Source: Fibrobacterales bacterium Fibro_02 (GTDB lineage: Bacteria > Fibrobacterota > Fibrobacteria > Fibrobacterales > Fibrobacteraceae). From it: DNA of 39,462 nt. Under the pieces are notes generated by a model. That model was given only the letters and a program-made list of their open reading frames with translations, was not told where the DNA came from and ran no database searches. The DNA lies in assembly GCA_001603905.1 (NCBI GenBank), contig LVAE01000081.1, forward strand, positions 1 to 39,462, in the 5' to 3' direction. The position numbers were made by a program, and so were the translations under genes. Position 1 is the stretch's first letter. Every line of letters starts with the position of its first letter. This document shows positions 15,852-24,568 of this stretch, piece after piece.

Positions 15852-16646
15852 ATGAAAAAATATATTATACTAGTTATGTTTTTTACAACAATTCTATTTG
15901 CTGACGAAATAGAAAAACCTGAGAGCAATATCCGTGTTGGAACAGATTTGAAATTTGATAAGGGGTACATTTCTTTAGATTTTGGAGAATCTTGCTCAAA
16001 GTCCTTTATTAATTGCATTGATTCCATTTACATTTGGGATTCTACAACCATTTTTACAGGAATCGCCTATTATTCTACACTTGATACAAATTATGCCGTT
16101 TTTGTGAATTTTGAAGAAAATGAAATAATAATGCATCGCATATCTTGCCGCTCCCAAAGTGTAAACGATTTGCCTGTAAAAGATATTCTCCGAAACGAAT
16201 TTCTCAAATTACAAGAATGGGGTGTCGTTAAGTTAACAAAAGACAGTGCAGAACATTTAATTGACCGAATGATTGCGAATATGACTTCTGACTCCTATGA
16301 TATAGTAGGCGTTTTCTATACTCATGGAATTATTTGCGACACGCTATGGGATTGTGTGGGCTCACCGGTGGATGGTGGAGCTATAATGATTGACAATTGG
16401 TGGACTTTGCTTCCTGATGAAAAGCCGACATCCGTTTCCAAGCCCCCGATCAAAAATAGATTTCGTCTGTCTCGCATGAATCGGAAAACTTTTTTTGTTG
16501 AAGGTCTCAATAAGTCCTCTCCCTACAAAATATTCGATGTCAACGGCATCCTCTTGAAACAAGACGTCGTTCAAGATGGCGTCGTGCAAGTCCCCAAGAC
16601 TCCTTCTATCATCGACATTGCGCATCAAAAATTTTTGCTGAAGTAA
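15852..16646 (+). CDS. Exported protein with conserved C-terminal sorting-like domain, copy 3
   Basis: 264 aa, the most diverged of the three. Signal peptide MKKYIILVMFFTTILFA. Shared landmarks: 'RVGTDLKFDKGYISLDFG', 'AYYSTLDTNYAVFVNF', 'KDSAEHLIDRM', 'IMIDNWWTLLPDEKPTS'. The region between about residues 60 and 200 differs strongly from copies 1 and 2, yet the C-terminal domain is again nearly identical in DNA. AGGAGG at 15840-15845 sets the start. Function unknown; same secretion inference as the other copies. Confidence 0.78.
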   Translation: MKKYIILVMFFTTILFADEIEKPESNIRVGTDLKFDKGYISLDFGESCSKSFINCIDSIYIWDSTTIFTGIAYYSTLDTNYAVFVNFEENEIIMHRISCRSQSVNDLPVKDILRNEFLKLQEWGVVKLTKDSAEHLIDRMIANMTSDSYDIVGVFYTHGIICDTLWDCVGSPVDGGAIMIDNWWTLLPDEKPTSVSKPPIKNRFRLSRMNRKTFFVEGLNKSSPYKIFDVNGILLKQDVVQDGVVQVPKTPSIIDIAHQKFLLK

Positions 16647-16654
16647 AGAAATTC

Positions 16655-16662
16655 TATATTTT
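16655..16662 (+). promoter_or_regulatory. -7 promoter-like element of the acyltransferase (TATATTTT)
   Basis: Nine bases before the ATG at 16672 and abutting an earlier ATG at 16663. The same element is duplicated at 14426-14433. Confidence 0.4.
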
Positions 16663-16671
16663 ATGCAAAAA

Positions 16672-17634
16672 ATGACAACTGATTCGCAACAGTGGTACGA
16701 AGTAAAGGAAGTGGGCGGAAGCCTTTGGCACTTCCGTTTTATGCTGTGGATAACTTGTCACTTGCCGCTTCGTGTCGTTGAACTGTGTACGGCGGTCGTG
16801 TGCTTCTTTTTCTGGATGGGGGCGCGCCCCGTTCGGGAACGTTCAGCGGCTTACCTGAAACATTTGGCGGCGGTGCAGGGCAAGCGGATGCCCTTCATGG
16901 GCACCTACAAGCACGTGCTTTCGTTTGCGCTTTCGATGATCGAGAAACTGCTCGGCTGGCGTGGAGCGATCAAGCTGAACCAGGTGGAAACCCAGGGCGA
17001 TGACCTCGACAAGCTGGTGGAACAGATTGACCGCGGCGAGGGTGCATTCCTGATTTGCTCGCACCTCGGTAATATGGAAATGCTGCGCTCGCTGACTGGC
17101 TACGGTGAAATCCATTCGCATAAGGAATTCAAGGTTTTCCCGGTGGTCGACTTCTCGGGAACGTCCAAGTTCAACGCTTTGCTTTTCGAGCTGAATCCTG
17201 ACCTGATGAATTCGGTGCTGGACGCAAACAAGATTGGTGTCGATTCTGCCGTGTGGATGAAGGAACAGATTGCGAAGGGTAACTTGGTGGTGATTGCGGG
17301 GGACCGGACCTCGGCAAATTCCACGGACCGGAATGTCGAGATGGATTTCCTGGGCGAGAGGGCGAATTTTCCGGAAGGGGCCTTTACGCTTTCGAGTATT
17401 CTGGGGGCCCCGATCTACTTTACGTTTGCCATCCGCAAGCATGACTTTGATATTCGTTCGCCTTACGAGATGCATGTGGTGAAGGCGAAAACCACTTTTG
17501 ACTGTAGCCGCAAGGAGCGCCCCGAAAGACTTCGGATGCTTGTGCAGGAATACACGCAACTTTTACAGAAATTGTGCCTCAGGCATCCGTACCAGTGGTA
17601 TAATTTTTACAATTTTTGGAAAAACTCAAAATAA
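16672..17634 (+). CDS. LpxL/HtrB-type lysophospholipid acyltransferase
   Basis: About 320 aa, lipid A biosynthesis acyltransferase family. Catalytic 'SHLGNMEML' lies near residue 133, and 'NLVVIAGDRTS' and 'GAFTLSSILGAPIYF' follow. An N-terminal hydrophobic stretch after 'WHFRFMLWI' suggests membrane attachment. In Proteobacterial aryl polyene clusters this domain is paired with the GT2, and here the two were separated by the inserted repeat block. I start at the second ATG (16672) because a -7 element ends immediately before the first (16663). Probably acylates the pigment anchor. Confidence 0.87.
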   Translation: MTTDSQQWYEVKEVGGSLWHFRFMLWITCHLPLRVVELCTAVVCFFFWMGARPVRERSAAYLKHLAAVQGKRMPFMGTYKHVLSFALSMIEKLLGWRGAIKLNQVETQGDDLDKLVEQIDRGEGAFLICSHLGNMEMLRSLTGYGEIHSHKEFKVFPVVDFSGTSKFNALLFELNPDLMNSVLDANKIGVDSAVWMKEQIAKGNLVVIAGDRTSANSTDRNVEMDFLGERANFPEGAFTLSSILGAPIYFTFAIRKHDFDIRSPYEMHVVKAKTTFDCSRKERPERLRMLVQEYTQLLQKLCLRHPYQWYNFYNFWKNSK

Positions 17635-17646
17635 AGGATGTAGAAC

Positions 17647-19170
17647 ATGAAGACTGTCGTCATTGGATCAGAAAAATTAACCATCGAACAGGTCGTGGCT
17701 ATTGCCAAGCGCCAAGTGAATGTCGAGCTGGATTCCTCTGCGGAATTCCAGAAGAAAATCGACGCCGGTGCGGAATTCCTGGACGAAGCTCTCGCTAAGC
17801 ATGGCGGCATTTACGGCGTGACCACGGGTTACGGCGATTCCTGCACGCAGGTGGTGCCGCCCGATCGTTACTATGAGCTGCCTATCAACTTGTCCCGTTT
17901 CCACGGTTGCGGCATGGGCAACTATTTTGACGAAGAAACGACCCGTGCTATCATGACGGTGCGTCTGAATACCTTGGCTCAAGGTTTCTCGGGTGTGAGC
18001 TACGCACTTTTGAAGATTATTATGACGTTCTTGCAGAATGATATCCTGCCGCTTATTCCGCAGGAAGGTTCCGTGGGTGCGAGTGGCGACTTGACTCCGC
18101 TTTCTTACCTTGCTGGCGCAGTCATCGGTGAACGCGACGTGCTTTACAAGGGCGAACGCCGCCCGTCGAAGGACGTGATGGCCGAACTCGGTATCACCCC
18201 GCACCGTTTCCGCCCGAAGGAAGCAATCGCGATCATGAACGGTACTGCCGTGATGAATGCCGTTGCGTGCATGGCCTTTAGTCGTGCCGAATACCTGGCC
18301 GATTTGTCTTGCCGCATTACGGCGATGAATACGATCGCCATGAAGGGCAATGCCTACCATTTCTACGAACGCCTGTTCGCCGTGAAGCCGCACCCGGGTC
18401 TCGTGACTGCCGCAAAGAAGATGCGCGATGCGATGAACCTCGAAGTCGAAAAGAACGTGGTTCCTGAAAAGATCCAGGACCCGTATTCTCTGCGTTGCGC
18501 TCCGCATATCGTGGGCGTGTTCTACGATTCTGAACCGTTGCTCCGCCAGCTCATTGAAATCGAAATGAACAGCGCAAACGACAACCCGATTGTAGACCCC
18601 GAAACAAAGAATATCTTCCACGGCGGTCATTTCTACGGTGGTCATATCTGTCTCGCCATGGATACCCTCAAGAACATTGTCGCTAACTTCGCCGATCTTC
18701 TGGACCGTCAGTTGGCCACTGTTGTGGACATCAAGTTCAATCGCAATCTGCCGCCTAACCTCACGGGTAGTCATGAATTTGCTCTCAACCACGGTTTCAA
18801 GGCGGTGCAGATCGGCGTCTCTGCTTGGACGGCCGAAGCTCTCCACAATACGATGCCCATGAGCGTGTTCAGCCGCTCCACTGAATGCCACAACCAGGAC
18901 AAGGTGAGTATGGGTACGATTGCTTCCCGCGACTGTATCCGCGTGATTGAACTCACCGAACAGGTGGCTGCCGCCGTGCTGCTCGCCGCGTCCCAGGCTC
19001 TCCACATTCGCCTCGAACGCGGTGAAATCACCGACAAGCGCATCGAAGGTGTCCGCAAGACGTACGACCAGGTGTTCGAAAAGTTCGCTCCGCTCGCTTG
19101 CGACCGTCAGCTGGAACCGGATCTCCGCATGACGCTCGAACTGATCCGTGAAAAGCACTACGCCGTTTAA
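17647..19170 (+). CDS. Aromatic amino acid lyase (HAL/TAL/PAL family)
   Basis: 507 aa. The MIO cofactor tripeptide Ala-Ser-Gly is at residues 145-147 in 'GSVGASGDLTPLSYLAG'; catalytic Tyr56 is in 'GIYGVTTGYG'; the C-terminal region has 'NSANDNPIVD' and 'SVFSRSTECHNQDKVSMGT'. Substrate-selectivity positions read Phe85-His86 ('NLSRFHGCG'), where histidine lyases have Ser-His and phenylalanine lyases Phe-Leu. Context (flexirubin/aryl polyene-type cluster) argues for tyrosine or another aromatic substrate giving a cinnamate-type starter, not for histidine breakdown; no other hut genes are nearby. Preceded by AAAGGATG. Confidence 0.9.
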   Translation: MKTVVIGSEKLTIEQVVAIAKRQVNVELDSSAEFQKKIDAGAEFLDEALAKHGGIYGVTTGYGDSCTQVVPPDRYYELPINLSRFHGCGMGNYFDEETTRAIMTVRLNTLAQGFSGVSYALLKIIMTFLQNDILPLIPQEGSVGASGDLTPLSYLAGAVIGERDVLYKGERRPSKDVMAELGITPHRFRPKEAIAIMNGTAVMNAVACMAFSRAEYLADLSCRITAMNTIAMKGNAYHFYERLFAVKPHPGLVTAAKKMRDAMNLEVEKNVVPEKIQDPYSLRCAPHIVGVFYDSEPLLRQLIEIEMNSANDNPIVDPETKNIFHGGHFYGGHICLAMDTLKNIVANFADLLDRQLATVVDIKFNRNLPPNLTGSHEFALNHGFKAVQIGVSAWTAEALHNTMPMSVFSRSTECHNQDKVSMGTIASRDCIRVIELTEQVAAAVLLAASQALHIRLERGEITDKRIEGVRKTYDQVFEKFAPLACDRQLEPDLRMTLELIREKHYAV

Positions 19171-19182
19171 TTCGGGGATTCT

Positions 19183-19620
19183 ATGGCTCAGAAGAAACTG
19201 AAAGAATCCGTTGAGTTCAAGGTCGAGTTTTACGACGTGGACTCGATGAAGGTGGCGTGGCACGGCAACTACGTGAAATTCATGGAAGTGGCCCGTTGCG
19301 CTCTCCTTGCCAAGATCAAGTACGACTACTTCGCCATGGAGGCGAGTGGTTTTGCTTGGCCCGTGGTGGACATGCACATCCGCTACTTGCGCCCGATGAT
19401 TTTCATGCAGCGCATCCGTGCCGAGGTGACTCTCGAGGAATACGAGGTTTGCCTGAAGCTTTCGTACAAGTTCTTTGACGCCGAAAGTGGCACGCTTCTG
19501 TGCAAGGCCGAAAGTATGCAGATGGCGGTGGACATGAACAAGCGTGATTCGCTCATGGTGTGTCCGCCGTGCTTTATCGAACGCGTGCGCGAGGCTCTCG
19601 CTGCCGAGGAAAATGGATGA
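19183..19620 (+). CDS. Acyl-thioesterase, 4-hydroxybenzoyl-CoA thioesterase (hotdog) family
   Basis: 145 aa single hotdog domain. The family signature 'VEFYDVDSMKVAWHGNYVKFMEVAR' (catalytic Asp near residue 20) is intact. Aryl polyene clusters carry such a thioesterase, thought to release or edit ACP-bound chains. It starts 12 bp after the lyase and its stop overlaps the LolA-like start. Confidence 0.88.
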   Translation: MAQKKLKESVEFKVEFYDVDSMKVAWHGNYVKFMEVARCALLAKIKYDYFAMEASGFAWPVVDMHIRYLRPMIFMQRIRAEVTLEEYEVCLKLSYKFFDAESGTLLCKAESMQMAVDMNKRDSLMVCPPCFIERVREALAAEENG

Positions 19621-20318
19621 TGTTGCGGTCGTTGATTAGAGGTTTCGCGGTCATGGCTGTTGCCCTTCCGACTCTTTGGGGATCCGCCCTTGCGGCGGGT
19701 TCTGCTTCGGATGTCTTCAAGAAGCCTTTGACCGAGGCCTCTAAACCCGCCTTGCAGCAGTCGCTTTCGGTGCTGACGGCATCTCCGTTGACCATGGGCG
19801 ATTTCAAGCAGACGCGTACGATCAAGAAGATGAACCGCGAATTTGTTTCGACGGGGTCTTTTGCGATTGACCGCGAAGCGGGAATTGTCTGGGATACAAA
19901 AAAGCCGTTCCCGTCTTTCTTGTGGGTGGGGGACAATTCCATTGTCCAGTGGGATGTCGCCCGCGATTCCAAGAAGACGATGAGTGCTAAGGACAATCCG
20001 GTGTTCGCCGAATTTTCGGGAACCATCCAGTCGGTTTTCTCGGGTAAGTTCGACGAACTCGCTCGCAATTTCGATATCTTCTTCGTGGCAGGGGATTCGT
20101 TCTCCGTGGGGCTTGTTCCCAAGGAAAAGGCCGTTGCCCGTGTCATTGCATCGATTGTCCTTTCGGGCCGAACCGAGCTGGAAAAGGTGACGATTGTCGA
20201 TGGCGAAGGCAACCAGGTCGTCTATGATTTTTCTGCCCAGGCGCATTTCAAGGACCTTGATTCCGTTGAGGGTGCCTTTAAGGACTTGGCCCTAAAATTT
20301 AAGAAAGTGAAAAAGTGA
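19617..20318 (+). CDS. LolA-like periplasmic lipoprotein carrier
   Basis: 233 aa. Signal peptide about residues 1-27 (LIRGFAVMAVALPTLWGSALA), then a LolA-type beta domain: 'MGDFKQTRTIKKMNREFVST', 'GIVWDTKKPFPSFLW', 'FSGKFDELA'. In the cluster it would carry a lipidated pigment precursor or cluster lipoprotein across the periplasm, working with the MMPL exporter. The open frame runs back to 19560 inside the thioesterase gene, but GAGGA at 19606-19610 and the ATGA overlap with the upstream stop favour 19617. Confidence 0.82.
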   Translation: MMLRSLIRGFAVMAVALPTLWGSALAAGSASDVFKKPLTEASKPALQQSLSVLTASPLTMGDFKQTRTIKKMNREFVSTGSFAIDREAGIVWDTKKPFPSFLWVGDNSIVQWDVARDSKKTMSAKDNPVFAEFSGTIQSVFSGKFDELARNFDIFFVAGDSFSVGLVPKEKAVARVIASIVLSGRTELEKVTIVDGEGNQVVYDFSAQAHFKDLDSVEGAFKDLALKFKKVKK

Positions 20319-22690
20319 GACCGGCGTCGAAGAAACTTGTCTCGGTGATTATCTGGGCGGCCATCCATGTCGCCCTTATTTCGCTTGGCCTTTTGCAGCC
20401 TTGGAAGGTGGAATCGGATTTATATTCGGTGCTTCCGGATTCAAGCGAATTCAAGAATGTCAGCGAGGCGGAAAAGGCGCTGAGTGCGCGTTCGATGCGC
20501 AACTTCACGGTGCTCGTTGGGCATCGCGATTTCGCGGTGGCGAAATCGGCGGCGGAGGCACTGGAAGCCTCTTTTGCCCTCGATAGTGCCTTCGCCGAAA
20601 CGCGCCTGTACGTCGACGATTCCGCGATGCAGCGGATGAGCGACTTTTTCTTCGAGTACTGCAACGTGCTGCAGGGGAAACCCGTCCGCGATTTACTTAA
20701 GGCGGGACTTAAGGCGGGCGATTCCTCGGCTTTCTCGGCGATTGCCGATATGGCGCGGCAGAAGGTCTACGGGGCTTTCACGATTGCCGACTTGAGTCAC
20801 CTGGAAGATGACCCCTTTCTGCTCGGTGCAGAATCTTTCGACTACTTTACGCTCCATTCGCAGCTGATGGGGGGCCGCTTCACCCTGCGCGACGGGGTAC
20901 TTGCCGCCGAAGATTCTTCGGTATCGTACGTGATGTGGAGCGCGGCGCTTTCTCCGACGGTCTCGACGATGGCCTCCGACGGACATGTGCTCGCTCGCCT
21001 TGACCGCGTGCTGGATTCACTTCGTCTAACTCATGAGGGGCTCCGCATCGAAAAGTCCGGCGTGCCTTTCCACAGCTACGAAAGCTCCAGGAACGCGCAG
21101 TCCGAAGTGGCGTGGATTTCGGGCGTGTCGATTGTCTTGATTCTTCTGCTCCTCTTATGGGCTTTCCGCACGCCGGTTCCGATCGTGTGTACGCTCGTGG
21201 CAATCGGCGTTGCGATCTGTGCGGCTCTTTCGGGAACGTGGGCCCTGTTCGGGAGCATTCACGTTTTCACGTTCGTGTTCGGTACGAGTGTGATTGGCGT
21301 GAGTATCGATTACGCAATCCACTTCTTTACCGACTGGAAACACGGAACTTCTGAAAGTGGCCTTGAAATCCGCCGCCACATTTTCAAGGGGCTCCTGCTC
21401 GGTTTCATGACTACCGAGCTCAGCTACATTGCGCTTACCTTTGCCGATTTTCCGCTCCTTCGCCAGATGGCCGTCTTTTCGATTGTCGGTCTGGCGAGTT
21501 CCTTTGCGACCATCTTGTTGCTGTTCCCGAATCTGCCCCTTCCGCAGGGAGACGCTCGTGCCAAATCTATGGCTCCGACAAGAATTCCGGCTTTTATCTT
21601 GGACATTTACGACCACTTCGCTCCCCGTACGGTTGTCGTTGCGGGAATCGTCTTGCTCCTGGCCCTTGTTCCGGGGGTACTGAAGCTGAATATCCATACG
21701 GATATGCGTGCCCTGTATGCGATGAGCGAAAATCTCAAGCGTTCCGAGGCGTTGAATGCGCGACTGAACAACTTGGGAATTTCGGCGAACTACTTTATCG
21801 TGGAAGGCTCCTCGGAGCAGGAACTTTTGCAGAACGAAGAATCGCTCGTCCGTCGACTTGATTCTGCCCTTGATATGGCCCATGATTCAGTTTCCAGTTC
21901 GGTAAAACCGGTGCTGGGCGGTTACCTGGCGACTTCGGTCTACATTCCATCTTTAAAGGTACAGGAAGAAACCTTCGAAGGTATCCGTCGGCTTTATGCG
22001 TCTCCCGTTTTCGGTGAACTTCTTCGCGACCTGAACCTGTCTCCCGATTCCGTGCGTGTACTGGAAGCGTCGCCGCGTTACCTGACTCCGCAATCGGAAA
22101 TTCCGGCTTCGTTCAGGAGTATCCTTTCGATGCTCTGGATAGGCGAGGTCAACGGTAAATTTTACAGCGCCGTTTTCCCGCTTCATGTGGCCGCGAATTT
22201 TGAAGTCTCCCAGTTTGCCGAAGCATTGCCCTTTGTTTACGCGGTGAACAAGATGGATAACGTGAATGCGACCTTGACGGACCTTTCGCGGGTCGCCCTG
22301 TTGCTCGTGGCCCTGGCCTACTTGGTCGTTTTTGTCGTACTGGTTCTGGTTTACGGTTTTGTCCAGGCGCTCAAGGTTATCCGTGCCCCGGTCATTTCCT
22401 GCTTCTTTATTGCGGCCGTATTCGGTTATTGTGGCATCCCGTTCAATTTCTTTGCGATTGTGGGCGTCATTTTGACTCTCGGTATCGGTATCGACTATGC
22501 GCTTTTCTTCAAGGAAGGGGGCTCGCGTAACTTGAAGACGGCCCTTGCCGTGATGCTTTCGGCCATGACGACGCTGATTTCTTTCGGAAGCCTTTCTTTC
22601 AGCAGCTTTGTTCCTGTTGCGACATTCGGTTTCTCGGTGTTGCTCGGTATTTTGTGCTGCTTCGCCCTGTCGCCATTCAGTAGAAGGTAA
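20315..22690 (+). CDS. RND/MMPL-family exporter
   Basis: 791 aa inner-membrane transporter of the MMPL type. One N-terminal helix (about 8-28), a large periplasmic loop, five helices (about 265-420), then the pattern repeats: helix near 440, loop, five helices from 650. Both halves keep the proton-relay-like motif: 'GVSIDYAIHFF' and 'LGIGIDYALFF'. It starts at GTG overlapping the LolA-like stop (GTGA). The LolA-MMPL pair is a hallmark of aryl polyene clusters and most likely exports the pigment or its precursor toward the outer membrane. Confidence 0.9.
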   Translation: MRPASKKLVSVIIWAAIHVALISLGLLQPWKVESDLYSVLPDSSEFKNVSEAEKALSARSMRNFTVLVGHRDFAVAKSAAEALEASFALDSAFAETRLYVDDSAMQRMSDFFFEYCNVLQGKPVRDLLKAGLKAGDSSAFSAIADMARQKVYGAFTIADLSHLEDDPFLLGAESFDYFTLHSQLMGGRFTLRDGVLAAEDSSVSYVMWSAALSPTVSTMASDGHVLARLDRVLDSLRLTHEGLRIEKSGVPFHSYESSRNAQSEVAWISGVSIVLILLLLLWAFRTPVPIVCTLVAIGVAICAALSGTWALFGSIHVFTFVFGTSVIGVSIDYAIHFFTDWKHGTSESGLEIRRHIFKGLLLGFMTTELSYIALTFADFPLLRQMAVFSIVGLASSFATILLLFPNLPLPQGDARAKSMAPTRIPAFILDIYDHFAPRTVVVAGIVLLLALVPGVLKLNIHTDMRALYAMSENLKRSEALNARLNNLGISANYFIVEGSSEQELLQNEESLVRRLDSALDMAHDSVSSSVKPVLGGYLATSVYIPSLKVQEETFEGIRRLYASPVFGELLRDLNLSPDSVRVLEASPRYLTPQSEIPASFRSILSMLWIGEVNGKFYSAVFPLHVAANFEVSQFAEALPFVYAVNKMDNVNATLTDLSRVALLLVALAYLVVFVVLVLVYGFVQALKVIRAPVISCFFIAAVFGYCGIPFNFFAIVGVILTLGIGIDYALFFKEGGSRNLKTALAVMLSAMTTLISFGSLSFSSFVPVATFGFSVLLGILCCFALSPFSRR

Positions 22691-22697
22691 AAATTTC

Positions 22698-22705
22698 TAA
22701 ATTTG
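22698..22705 (+). promoter_or_regulatory. -7 promoter element inside the pigment operon (TAAATTTG)
   Basis: Exact TAnnTTTG 8 bp after the exporter stop, followed by TGGCGC. It would give the lipoprotein-KS-DH genes their own start, with a ~65-nt leader. Confidence 0.5.
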
Positions 22706-22755
22706 TGGCGCAAAAATGTCGATTTTGAATGGATTGTATATGATTGAACCCTTTA

Positions 22756-22780
22756 TGTCATTGCGAGGAATGTAATGACA
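22756..22780 (+). promoter_or_regulatory. Start-codon hairpin of the cluster lipoprotein
   Basis: TGTCATT (22756-22762) and AATGACA (22774-22780) are perfect inverted repeats. The ATG (22775-22777) is in the right arm and GAGG (22765-22768) is in the loop, so folding could hinder initiation. Confidence 0.45.
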
Positions 22781-23371
22781 AAACAATCTATACTCGCATT
22801 TTTGTTGCTCCTTTTAGTCGCCTGCCACAATGCGCGCCAGGTTCCGGGGACTGCCCCCGTCTATTATTCCGATGAGCGCTCCGTATCGCTCCTGCCGACA
22901 GCCTCGATGACCGAAAAGCTTGATATGCCGCAACATATCGTGGGGGAATTCCATAAGCCGGACGGTTCGACAGATTCCTTCGAGGCGGATTCCTGGGTGC
23001 GGGCAAATGATTCCGTTCTTTCGGTGGTGCTATTTTCTGGATTCGGGACGACTATCGGCGAAATCAGCTACTTCCGCGATTCCGTGAAAGTGGAAAGTTC
23101 CCTGATGGATGTCGAAAAGATGAAGGCGGAGTATCTGCTCGCGGATTTCCAGATTTGTTTTTATCCGTTTGAACCGTTGCAGAAAAATTTTGAGCAGGCC
23201 GGGTTTGTATTTTCTGAGACCCGTTCCGGTGCCGACAACGCCGATTTTGTCCGTACGCTTTCTGAAAATGGAAAGACGATTTTAACGGCGAAAAAGACCG
23301 GCGCCGAAATCAGGCTTGTCAATGATTTGCGCGGTTACAGTTACCATATTACGTTAGGGGAGGCAAATTGA
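22775..23371 (+). CDS. Lipoprotein of the pigment cluster (DUF3261-like position)
   Basis: 198 aa. Lipobox LVAC in 'ILAFLLLLLVACHNARQVPG' (Cys17). The mature part shows 'MPQHIVGEFHKPDGS', 'DSWVRANDSVLSVVLFSGFG' and 'GYSYHITLGE'. Position and size match the DUF3261 lipoproteins found beside the MMPL exporter and KS in aryl polyene clusters; the match is by context more than by sequence. Likely an outer-membrane partner in pigment export. Stop overlaps the TTG start of the next gene. Confidence 0.75.
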   Translation: MTKQSILAFLLLLLVACHNARQVPGTAPVYYSDERSVSLLPTASMTEKLDMPQHIVGEFHKPDGSTDSFEADSWVRANDSVLSVVLFSGFGTTIGEISYFRDSVKVESSLMDVEKMKAEYLLADFQICFYPFEPLQKNFEQAGFVFSETRSGADNADFVRTLSENGKTILTAKKTGAEIRLVNDLRGYSYHITLGEAN

Positions 23372-24564
23372 GTAGGCCTTTGTTTATTAACGACTTTGCG
23401 TTCCACTGTATTTTGGGTGGCAGCAAGGACAGCGTTTTTGATAAGTTAAAGAATGGAGTTCGCGGCGAATTCACCACCTACGATGTAGCGGGTGTCATGC
23501 GCCCCGCGGCGACAATTGATCCGTCGTCTTTGGCTCCTGTAGAGGACTCCAAGTTCGACAACCGCGTGAACAGGCTTTCGCAGGCGGCGCTTTCCCAGAT
23601 GGATGCTTCTATCCGCAAGGCAGTCGAAAAGTTCGGTGCAGACCGCATCGGAATTTTTATCGGTTCCTGCGACAACGGTTCCGAAGCTTCGATGAATGCG
23701 CTCAGGAGCTTCAAGGAAACGGGGGCGTTCCCCGAAGGTTATGTGCTGGATTACCAGGCTGCTGATTTCCCGGCGCAGTATATCGCCAAGCGCTACGGCA
23801 TTACGGGGATGCTCTCGGTGCATTCGACGGCGTGTGCCTCCAGTGCGAGTGCCTTTGTTTCTGCACGCAATAACATCTATGCCGGCAACTGCGATGCGGC
23901 TATCGTGGGCGGTGTCGATATCGCTTCCCAGTCCGTCATCCTGGGCTTCGCCTCCCTCGAGGCCATGTCCGACAAGCCGACGAATCCGTTCAGCGCGAAC
24001 CGTACGGGACTTACTCTCGGTGATGCGGCCGCGTTCTTCCTGGTAACACGCGAAAATCTGCCGGATCTTGCCGTTGAATCCTGCAAGGGCCTTTCGGTGC
24101 AGGGCTTTGGTGAAAGTGCCGATGCCGACCATATTACGGCACCTCGCGCCGATGGCGAAGGCGCCTACCTCGCGATGAAGGCGGCGCTGTCCGATGCGGA
24201 ACTAGACGCTTCTTCTATCGGCTATGTTAATTTGCATGGAACGGGAACGCGTCTGAACGACTCGATGGAATCGATTGCCGTGAATCGCCTGTTTGGCGAA
24301 ACAACTCCGGCTAGTTCCACGAAGGCGCTTACGGGGCATACGCTCGGAGCGGCAGGCGCTCTCGAAGCCTCTTTCTGCTGCCTTGCACTCCAGAACGGGG
24401 GTGTTCTCCCGGCGCATCTGTTCGACGGTTGCGAAGACCCGAAACTCCCGAAGGTTCACCTGGTCAAACCGGGCGAACAGGCCTCGGAGTCTCTCAAGTA
24501 TTGTATCAGCAACTCCTTTGCCTTTGGCGGTTGCAATGTTTCTCTAGTTATAGCGAAGGAATAG
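23368..24564 (+). CDS. Beta-ketoacyl-ACP synthase (first)
   Basis: 398 aa thiolase-fold condensing enzyme. Active-site Cys at about residue 156 ('STACASSASAF'), His at about 290 ('NLHGTGTRLND') and His at about 324 ('ALTGHTLGAAGALEAS'), so the Cys-His-His triad is complete. Start is TTG, overlapping the lipoprotein stop as TTGA and preceded by GGGGAGG at 23357-23363. It should extend the polyene with malonyl-ACP units. Confidence 0.92.
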   Translation: MSRPLFINDFAFHCILGGSKDSVFDKLKNGVRGEFTTYDVAGVMRPAATIDPSSLAPVEDSKFDNRVNRLSQAALSQMDASIRKAVEKFGADRIGIFIGSCDNGSEASMNALRSFKETGAFPEGYVLDYQAADFPAQYIAKRYGITGMLSVHSTACASSASAFVSARNNIYAGNCDAAIVGGVDIASQSVILGFASLEAMSDKPTNPFSANRTGLTLGDAAAFFLVTRENLPDLAVESCKGLSVQGFGESADADHITAPRADGEGAYLAMKAALSDAELDASSIGYVNLHGTGTRLNDSMESIAVNRLFGETTPASSTKALTGHTLGAAGALEASFCCLALQNGGVLPAHLFDGCEDPKLPKVHLVKPGEQASESLKYCISNSFAFGGCNVSLVIAKE

Positions 24565-24568
24565 AATA

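Noticed and set aside
17647..19170. Histidine catabolism (hutH)
   Set aside because: No hutU, hutI or hutG nearby; the gene is embedded in a pigment operon and the selectivity position differs from the Ser-His of histidine lyases.
17677..19377. 566-codon open frame on the minus strand
   Set aside because: Antisense to the aromatic amino acid lyase and thioesterase. It is His/Arg/Val-rich with no recognisable motif; a shadow caused by GC-rich third positions.
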